From Streptomyces mutabilis (GTDB lineage Bacteria > Actinomycetota > Actinomycetes > Streptomycetales > Streptomycetaceae): a stretch of DNA of 64,000 bases. The DNA lies in the NCBI RefSeq assembly GCF_014649815.1, contig NZ_BMTT01000013.1, positions 163,535-227,534 on the forward strand, read 5' to 3'. Both the position numbers and the translations under genes were made by a program. Every line of letters starts with the position of its first letter. Position 1 is the first letter of the stretch. Below the pieces are notes generated by a model. That model ran no database searches, was not told the DNA's origin, and was given only the letters and a program-made list of their open reading frames with translations. Shown here in pieces: positions 58,913 to 64,000 of this stretch.

Positions 58913-60412
58913 TCAGCCAGGCAGAAGGAGTCGGCCGTCGACCCGCCGCGGAATGGCTGACGGGCCGTCCCGCAGCTCCTCCGGCAGCACCGCAGCCGGG
59001 GCATTCTGCCAGGTCACAGGGCGAACAAAACGCCGCACGGCCGTCGGTCCGACCGAGGTATGCAGGCTGTTGGTGGACGGCCAGGGTCCGCCGTGGTGTT
59101 GCGCCCACGCCACCATGACCCCGGTGGGGAAGCCGTTGTAGACCAGCCGTCCGGCCAGAGGGCGCAGTACCTCTGTCAACCGGGTGACAAGCTCCGTCTC
59201 GTCTGGCTCGGCGTGGATGGTGCCGGTCAGCGAGGCGGGCAGCGCGGTGAGGACATCAGCCAGGGTGCCCGCATCGTAGCGGGCCACGATCAACGCGGGA
59301 CCGAAGCACTCCTTAGGCGGCGTCTGAGCAAGAGTTCTGGCGTCCACCTCCAGCAGACGCGGGCTCACCGAGAACCCTGCGCCGGCGGGCACACCGCCGG
59401 TCGCACCGGCCTGGCCCTTCCACTCTTGGGTGTCCTCCTCGTAGGCTTGGGCAATCCGAGCGTTGAGTAGGGTCAGCGCGGGGGTGGTTTCGATCAATCG
59501 GGTCGCCTCGGTGATCAGTTTGTCACCGTCCGGGCCCCTGGGTACCAGCACCAGGTTGGGCTTGGTGCACAGTTGGCCTGCAGAGCCGGTGACAGAGCCC
59601 ACCAGCCCAGTTGCGATCTCCGGGCCTCGCACACGAGCGGCACTCTCCGTGACCACGAGGGGGTTGAGGCCCGCGAGTTCGCCGTAAAAGGGAATGGGGT
59701 CGGGCCGCGAGTTGACGGCGTCGAGCAGGGCCTGTCCGCCGGAGAGGGAACCGGTGAAGCCGACGGCCTTGATCTGCGGGTGGGTTACGAGCGCGCGGGC
59801 GGCTTCCCGGCCGAAGACGAGGCCGACCAGCCCGGCTGGGGCGCCGGCTGCGGCGACGGCCGCCTCCAGCGCCTCGAACGCAAGCAGCGACAGTCCCGGA
59901 TGGGAGTCGTGCGCCTTGATAACGACCGGGCAGCCGGCCGCGAGGGCCGAGACGGTGTCGCCGCCGGGGACGGAGAAGGCGAGCGGGAAGTTGCTCGCCC
60001 CGAAGACGGCGACCGGCCCGAGTGGCACCAGCATCCGTCGCAGGTCGGGGCCCGGACCCATCGGTGTGTCAGCGGCGTGGTCGATCGTGGCTTCCAGGAA
60101 GGAGCCTTCCTCGACGACGCCGGCGAACAGCCGGGCCTGGTAAACCGTGCGGCTCACCTCGCCGTTCAGCCGCGCTTCGGGCAGTGCTGTCTCCCGGCGG
60201 CCCAGCTCGACGATCCGGGCCCGACGGGCCTCCAGTTCGTCAGCGGCGGCGTGCAGGACAGCGGCGCGCAGGGGGCGCCCGGCCCGTTCGTAGCTCCGGC
60301 CCGCGTCGGCGGCCCGGCGTACGACGGTGTTTACCTCGGCGGGTGTGGAGCGGGCCGCGACGTCCGCCACAGCCTGCCCGGTCGCCGGATCGATGCTCTG
60401 GATGCGATTCAT
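58913..60412 (-). CDS. 2,5-dioxovalerate (2-oxoglutarate semialdehyde) dehydrogenase
   Basis: 499 residues from ATG 60412. Aldehyde dehydrogenase fold with oxyanion Asn141 ('GASNFPLAFSVPGGD'), Lys166 ('VVIKAHDSHPG'), Glu245 ('FYGELAGLNP') and nucleophile Cys282 ('GSAGQLCTKPN'). 'GELAGLNP' and 'CTKPN' in place of 'GGKSP' and 'GQxC' motifs are the marks of the 2-oxoglutarate-semialdehyde dehydrogenase clade. It forms 2-oxoglutarate, the last step of non-phosphorylative pentose or sugar-acid breakdown. It heads toward the mutarotase gene convergently and lies 20 bases after the NTF2-like gene. Confidence 0.9.
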   Translation of the reverse strand: MNRIQSIDPATGQAVADVAARSTPAEVNTVVRRAADAGRSYERAGRPLRAAVLHAAADELEARRARIVELGRRETALPEARLNGEVSRTVYQARLFAGVVEEGSFLEATIDHAADTPMGPGPDLRRMLVPLGPVAVFGASNFPLAFSVPGGDTVSALAAGCPVVIKAHDSHPGLSLLAFEALEAAVAAAGAPAGLVGLVFGREAARALVTHPQIKAVGFTGSLSGGQALLDAVNSRPDPIPFYGELAGLNPLVVTESAARVRGPEIATGLVGSVTGSAGQLCTKPNLVLVPRGPDGDKLITEATRLIETTPALTLLNARIAQAYEEDTQEWKGQAGATGGVPAGAGFSVSPRLLEVDARTLAQTPPKECFGPALIVARYDAGTLADVLTALPASLTGTIHAEPDETELVTRLTEVLRPLAGRLVYNGFPTGVMVAWAQHHGGPWPSTNSLHTSVGPTAVRRFVRPVTWQNAPAAVLPEELRDGPSAIPRRVDGRLLLPG

Positions 60413-60432
60413 GGATTTACCTGGCTCAGTGG

Positions 60433-60942
60433 TCACTGTTCGGTCTGTGCGTACTCGGCGTCCGGATGGGGACGCTCCACCGGTGGCGTCATCCGGTAGC
60501 CATTGCCCTCGTAGTCGAAGCCCTGCATGGTTACTTCGTTCCGGCCGTCGGAGGCGGAGGCGTAGAACGCGCGGATCTCTGTGATCAGACCTGTCTTCGG
60601 GTCGAAGCTGTACCACTCGTCACCGCGCAGATATCCGCCGAGCCGGGTCTTCCAGTGCGTCCACTCAATGACAGCCTGGAGGGACTCAGGCTCGACCACG
60701 ATCCGTTCGATGGACCAGGCGGACCCGATGTCCAGCACCAGTCGCCGCCAGTTCTCGGCGATGGTGGTGGCCCCGGTCCAGGGGCCTGCCAGGCCGGGCG
60801 GGAAGTAGTGCACCGCGTCGGAGGTGAACTGAGAGGCCATCTTGGTGACGTCGGCCTCGTTGCAGCCGTCGAAGTAGGTGCGGATGGTGTTCTCCATCCG
60901 CACCCGCTGTACCGCCGGGTCGAGTTCATCGAAGCGGGTCAT
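60433..60942 (-). CDS. NTF2/SnoaL-like protein
   Basis: 169 residues with a cone-shaped NTF2-like core: 'RMENTIRTYFDGCNEADVTK' near 15, 'MASQFTSDAVHYFPPGLAGP' near 35, 'AVIEWTHWKTRLGGYLRGDE' near 90, 'GLITEIRAFYASASDGRNEV' near 118. The fold hosts both isomerases/hydratases and ligand-binding proteins, and no catalytic dyad can be assigned confidently. It sits between the semialdehyde dehydrogenase and RraA-like genes, overlapping the latter by four bases. It is therefore presumably an enzyme or chaperone of the same pathway, perhaps a lactonase-like step, which is otherwise missing. Confidence 0.75.
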   Translation of the reverse strand: MTRFDELDPAVQRVRMENTIRTYFDGCNEADVTKMASQFTSDAVHYFPPGLAGPWTGATTIAENWRRLVLDIGSAWSIERIVVEPESLQAVIEWTHWKTRLGGYLRGDEWYSFDPKTGLITEIRAFYASASDGRNEVTMQGFDYEGNGYRMTPPVERPHPDAEYAQTEQ

Positions 60943-61697
60943 GCCGAGATCCCCTCGGTTCGGTTTTCGGGCTGGGCGGCCTTCCAGGCCGCGTACTCGG
61001 CGAGAGTCTCAGCGCTCGGGGGGTATGTGTCCCACAGCGGTTGTCCGTTGCGTACGCGCTTGTAGAGCCAGTGCTCCAGCTCCTCCTGCTCCATGGCGGG
61101 CCTGGCGATCTCTGCGGCCAGGGCGCGGGGCACGACAATGACGCCGTCGCGGTCGCCCACCAGGATGTCACCGGGGTATACGGCGACACCGGCACAACCG
61201 ATCGGCACGTTGAGGTCGGCGACGTGGAAGGATGCGGGACGGGTGGTGGCGGTGACAGCCCGCGCGTAGGCGGGAAAGCCCAGTTCGGCGATGGCCGTGC
61301 CGTCCCGGAGGGCGCCGTCGGTCACGAAGGCCGCCGCGCCACGCTTCATAGCCCGGGTCACCAGCATGTCGCCGGCCGAGGCGGCCGATGTGTCGTCGCG
61401 ACTGTCGACCACGAGGACCTGGCGGGGGCCGACGGTTTCAATGGCCTCCCATTGCAGGACGTTGCCAGTGCGGTAGGGGTCACCGACCGGGTCCACGTCC
61501 TCGCGGCACGGAATGAACCGCATGGTGTACGCCTCGCCGACGAACCCCTGGAAACGGTCACCGAGGGGGGAAACACCGACGAGGAAAGGCTGCCGGATAC
61601 CGCGCCTGTAGAGCTGGGTGGCGAGTGTCGCGGTGCTGGCGCGACCCAGCAGCTCGAAGTCGGAGTCGTCAAGTGGGGGCGGAAGGTATGTGGACAC
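60939..61697 (-). CDS. RraA-like aldolase/demethylmenaquinone-methyltransferase-fold protein
   Basis: 252 residues from GTG 61697 (AAGGA site). RraA/HMG-aldolase-like core: 'RASTATLATQLYRRGIRQPF' near 18, 'FQGFVGEAYTMRFIPCREDV' near 48, 'AASAGDMLVTRAMKRGAAAF' near 106 (G-x-x-L...RG motif of the oxaloacetate decarboxylase/aldolase group) and 'TDGALRDGTAIAELGFPAYA' near 127 with the conserved Arg-Asp. Such proteins are divalent-metal aldolases or decarboxylases of 4-hydroxy-2-oxo acids, or regulators of RNase E. In this operon an aldolase or keto-acid role is more likely. Confidence 0.82.
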   Translation of the reverse strand: MSTYLPPPLDDSDFELLGRASTATLATQLYRRGIRQPFLVGVSPLGDRFQGFVGEAYTMRFIPCREDVDPVGDPYRTGNVLQWEAIETVGPRQVLVVDSRDDTSAASAGDMLVTRAMKRGAAAFVTDGALRDGTAIAELGFPAYARAVTATTRPASFHVADLNVPIGCAGVAVYPGDILVGDRDGVIVVPRALAAEIARPAMEQEELEHWLYKRVRNGQPLWDTYPPSAETLAEYAAWKAAQPENRTEGISA

Positions 61698-61818
61698 CGC
61701 ATGGTCCTTTCTCACGTGTGAGGCGGCGTCCGTCTCGAGACGGCGGCCACCAACGTCGCGACGGCTTCCCGGAACGCTAACATCAGAACACAGCGAAATC
61801 CCATTCACAAAAACTAAA

Positions 61819-61833
61819 TCCCAACCATTGGGA
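61819..61833. promoter_or_regulatory. TCCCAA-CCA-TTGGGA palindrome upstream of the FAH gene
   Basis: A perfect six-base inverted repeat with a three-base spacer lies 12 bases before the start codon of the FAH-family gene and between it and the divergent RraA-like gene. ATTGGGACT at 61828-61836 is shared in inverse with the MFS promoter. Likely an IclR operator. Confidence 0.55.
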
Positions 61834-61845
61834 CTTGAGGTTATC

Positions 61846-62676
61846 GTGCGACTTGCGACCATCAGCCACCGAGGCACCAGGACCACGGTCGTCAGCTCCG
61901 GAGACGACGGCTGGCGCACCACCCGTACCCCGCTTCTTGACCTGATCGGCGGTGCATCGCCGCACGCCGATGGGGAGTCAGTGAACGTCGGCCCACACAA
62001 CCTCCTCGCCCCCTACCGCCCGCCAACGCTCTTCGGTATCGGTCTCAACTACCACGACACCGTGCAGGAGATGGGGTGGGAGGTCCCCAAGAAGCCGTAT
62101 CTGTTCCCAAAGCTGTCGTCGAGCGTGACTGGCCCCTATGATCCAGTCGAGGTGGACCCCGCCGTCACCGCGCGCGCCGACTGGGAGGCCGAACTCGGTG
62201 TCGTCATCGGAAAGCCACTGCGCCGTGCCACACCAGAGCAGGCGCTGGCGGCAGTCTTCGGATATGTGGCGGCCAATGACATCTCAGCTCGTGACCTCCA
62301 GGCAGCAGACGGACAGTGGGTGCGCGGCAAAGGGCTGGACACGTTCTGCCCGCTCGGCCCCTGGCTTGTCACCGTGGACGAGGTCCCCGACCCCCAGGAC
62401 GTCTCATTGCGCACCTGGTACAACGGCACCCTCGTCCAGGACGGCACCAGCAAGTCGATGATCTTCGGGGTGGCGGAGCTGATCGCCTACTGCTCCCGTT
62501 GGTTCACACTCTCCCCAGGAGATGTGATCCTCACCGGCACCCCAGCTGGCTGTGGTGACTTCCGCACCCCGCGGATGGCACTTACCCCGGGGGACCTCGT
62601 CGAGATCGAGGTCGGCACACTAGGGCGGCAACGCAACCCGGTGATAGGACCGGACGCAGCAGAGCACGGCGGGTAG
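61846..62676 (+). CDS. Fumarylacetoacetate-hydrolase-family enzyme (keto-deoxy-acid dehydratase type)
   Basis: 276 residues from GTG 61846 (GAGG site). FAH C-domain: 'PTLFGIGLNYHDTVQEMGWE' near 58-78, metal ligands around 'WEAELGVVIGKPLRRATPEQ' near 112-131, 'GYVAANDISARDLQAADGQW' near 138, 'GKGLDTFCPLGPWLVTVDEV' near 160 and 'VILTGTPAGCGDF' near 228. The family includes 2-keto-3-deoxy-pentonate dehydratases and 2,4-diketo-3-deoxy-acid hydrolases. Given the semialdehyde dehydrogenase nearby, the dehydratase that yields 2-oxoglutarate semialdehyde is the better guess. A hairpin terminator follows. Confidence 0.88.
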   Translation: MRLATISHRGTRTTVVSSGDDGWRTTRTPLLDLIGGASPHADGESVNVGPHNLLAPYRPPTLFGIGLNYHDTVQEMGWEVPKKPYLFPKLSSSVTGPYDPVEVDPAVTARADWEAELGVVIGKPLRRATPEQALAAVFGYVAANDISARDLQAADGQWVRGKGLDTFCPLGPWLVTVDEVPDPQDVSLRTWYNGTLVQDGTSKSMIFGVAELIAYCSRWFTLSPGDVILTGTPAGCGDFRTPRMALTPGDLVEIEVGTLGRQRNPVIGPDAAEHGG

Positions 62677-62678
62677 GA

Positions 62679-62702
62679 AGCGATGAGGCTCCGCTCATCG
62701 CT
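62679..62702. terminator. Hairpin terminator after the FAH gene
   Basis: A perfect 9-bp stem AGCGATGAG / CTCATCGCT with a 6-base loop starts two bases after the stop codon. Confidence 0.7.
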
Positions 62703-62810
62703 CGAAGCGGCGGTGAGCGGGTCCTGAAGAGAGCCAATTCGCGGGCCGAACAGGCTAAAGCACGACGAACGCCGGTCGGGCGGAACCGCCGACTGCTGAG
62801 TTTTCCGCTA

Positions 62811-63939
62811 GTGTCCTGAGTCGCTAATTCATGGGCGGTTGTAGGGTGGGGCAATGCCTGGTCCGAAGCCGTTGTCGCTGGAGTTGTCCGATCACGAACG
62901 CAGGGTGCTGCGGGGCTGGTTGCGCAAGCAGACGGCATCTCAGGCACTGGTGTTGCGGTCGAGGATCGTGCTGGCGTGCGCGGAGGGCCGGCCGAACACG
63001 CAGGTCGCGCAGGATCTGGGTGTCTCGCGCGAGACCGTACGCAAGTGGCGGGCCCGGTTCGCCGCGGACCGGCTGGAGGGCCTGGTGGACAGCCCGCGTT
63101 CGGGAGCCCCGCGGAAGATTACGGACGAGCAGGTCGAGGCCCTGGTCGCCAGGACGCTGGACCAGGCGCCGCCCAAAGGCGATTCGCACTGGTCGACGCG
63201 TTCGATGGCCGGGGCGGCGGGGATGTCGCAGTCGGCCGTCTCGCGGATCTGGCGGGCGTTCGGCCTCAAGCCGCACATCGTGGAGACTTGGAAGCTGTCG
63301 ACCGACCCGCGGTTCGTGACCAAGGTCCGCGACGTGGTGGGCATCTATCTCGCCCCGCCCGAGAACGCCCTGGTCCTGGCGGTGGACGAGAAGTCGCAGA
63401 TACAGGCCCTGGACCGGACCCAGCCCGTGCTGCCGATGGCACCGACCACGCCGGCGAAGATGACCCACGACTACGTCCGGCACGGCACGACCAGCCTGTT
63501 CGCCGCCCTGGACATCGCCTCCGGCTCGGTCATCGCCCAGCACTACCGCCGTCACCGCCACCAGGAGTTCCTCCGCTTCCTGAAGGTCATCGACGCCGCC
63601 GTCCCCAAGGACGTCGAACTTCACCTGGTCCTGGACAACTACGCCACCCACAAGACCGAGCCGGTCAAGAAGTGGCTGCTGCGACACCCCCGTTTCCACC
63701 TGCACTTCACCCCCACTTCGGCATCCTGGCTCAACCTCGTCGAACGCTGGTTCGCCGAGCTGACCTCCCGCAAACTCCGCCGCTCGGCCCACCGAAGCGT
63801 CGTCGAACTCGAACGGGACATCCGCGGCTGGATCAACGAATGGAACAAGAACCCCAAGCTGTTCGTCTGGACGAAGACTGCCGACGACATACTCGACACC
63901 CTCGCCGCATACTGCACACGAATTAGCGACTCAGGACAC
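62811..63939 (+). mobile_element. Complete IS630-family insertion sequence (1129 bp)
   Basis: It is bounded by perfect 20-base terminal inverted repeats, GTGTCCTGAGTCGCTAATTC at 62811-62830 and its exact complement at 63920-63939. It is flanked on both sides by the dinucleotide TA (62809-62810 and 63940-63941), the expected target duplication of IS630/Tc1 elements. It contains one intact transposase gene. Perfect ends and an unbroken frame suggest recent insertion and possible mobility. Confidence 0.95.
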
Positions 63940-63942
63940 TAG
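62854..63942 (+). CDS. IS630-family transposase
   Basis: 362 residues, intact. N-terminal helix-turn-helix region ('TQVAQDLGVSRETVRKWRAR' near 48-67, 'GMSQSAVSRIWRAFGLKP' near 128). The DDE catalytic core follows, with the first Asp in 'VLAVDEKSQIQALDR', the second in 'HLVLDNYATHKTEPVKKW' and the Glu in 'SWLNLVERWFAEL'. These give the D-D-E triad of the IS630/Tc1 superfamily. Coding continues through the right inverted repeat. The last sense codon ends on the final base of the element, and the stop TAG is made of the TA target copy plus one host base. Confidence 0.95.
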   Translation: MPGPKPLSLELSDHERRVLRGWLRKQTASQALVLRSRIVLACAEGRPNTQVAQDLGVSRETVRKWRARFAADRLEGLVDSPRSGAPRKITDEQVEALVARTLDQAPPKGDSHWSTRSMAGAAGMSQSAVSRIWRAFGLKPHIVETWKLSTDPRFVTKVRDVVGIYLAPPENALVLAVDEKSQIQALDRTQPVLPMAPTTPAKMTHDYVRHGTTSLFAALDIASGSVIAQHYRRHRHQEFLRFLKVIDAAVPKDVELHLVLDNYATHKTEPVKKWLLRHPRFHLHFTPTSASWLNLVERWFAELTSRKLRRSAHRSVVELERDIRGWINEWNKNPKLFVWTKTADDILDTLAAYCTRISDSGH

Positions 63943-64000
63943 GGTCCGTCTTCAAAGATCACTGGGGTGGTGGATCATGGTGGGGTGATACGCCGCCATG
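63943..64000 (+). mobile_element. Probable left end of an IS5-family element (cut by window end)
   Basis: The last 58 bases begin GGGTCCGTCTTCAAAGATCA, which looks like a terminal repeat. A GTG at 63985 opens a frame reading 'MIRRH', the usual start of Streptomyces IS5-type transposases ('IRRHELTDEEW...'). Only 16 coding bases are inside the window, so this is tentative. Confidence 0.4.

Overview
The window is high-GC DNA with GTG/ATG starts, GGAGG-type ribosome binding sites, ATGA/GTGA gene overlaps and very few TTA codons. Its families (DUF6099, DUF6299 and DUF2637 proteins, Hen1/Pnkp, a SprMcrA-like endonuclease, a cobalamin-riboswitch-controlled cbiMNQO) are typical of Streptomyces. No rRNA, tRNA or CRISPR array was seen. 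Everything is called from sequence alone.

Layout. 0-5.8 kb: two HEAT-repeat genes (one a MerR regulator), a frameshifted GNAT, a threonine dehydratase, a decayed deoR/pdxA-like pair and an APC permease. 5.8-8.8 kb: the cobalt ECF transporter cbiM-N-Q-O behind a cobalamin riboswitch. 8.8-13.2 kb: small and housekeeping-type genes (SepF-like, ATPase-MazG pair, DUF6099, F420-type luciferase-like oxidoreductase). 13.3-17.4 kb: the Hen1-Pnkp RNA repair operon, with a short palindromic repeat inserted in frame in pnkp. 17.6-21.5 kb: arginine deiminase, ornithine carbamoyltransferase and a permease. 22-30.8 kb: an aromatic-acid CoA cluster (enoyl-CoA hydratase, bifunctional salicylyl/2-aminobenzoyl-CoA hydroxylase-reductase, sulfotransferase, PaaX-family regulator, CoA ligase, acyl-CoA dehydrogenase, RidA) with two near-identical promoters. 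31-34 kb: secreted and membrane proteins of unknown role and a phosphorothioate-type HNH endonuclease. 34-37.1 kb: a GlxA-type regulator divergent from a cyanamide-hydratase-like HD protein and two DJ-1/PfpI (isonitrile-hydratase-like) proteins, one with a Tat-like signal peptide.

37.1-41.4 kb is a low-density accessory patch: a direct-repeat pair flanking a secreted lytic transglycosylase, a phage-protein remnant, an Mrr-like nuclease ORF and a decayed IS701 transposase. 41.4-45.8 kb: IclR, a dicarboxylate carrier, a family III CoA-transferase and an HMG-CoA-lyase-type enzyme, suggesting uptake, CoA activation and retro-Claisen cleavage of a dicarboxylic acid. 46.4-51.7 kb: an Lrp/AsnC regulator divergent from a 1159-residue fused indolepyruvate:ferredoxin oxidoreductase and an acyl-CoA dehydrogenase, followed by wrecks of an SDR and an acyl-CoA ligase. 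53.4-62.7 kb: an IclR-controlled sugar-acid cluster (MFS importer, mutarotase-like, SDR, mandelate-racemase-type dehydratase, FAH-family enzyme, 2-oxoglutarate-semialdehyde-type dehydrogenase, RraA-like, NTF2-like) that fits a non-phosphorylative (Weimberg-type) route. 62.8 kb to the end: a complete IS630-family element whose transposase stop codon is supplied by its TA target, followed by the likely left end of an IS5-family element.

The most unusual items are the HD/DJ-1/DJ-1 operon (possible C-N triple-bond hydration), in-frame acquisition of dispersed repeats or low-complexity sequence by three enzymes, the matched promoters of the aromatic-CoA cluster, the shared operator-like 14-mer in the sugar-acid cluster, and the density of pseudogenes.
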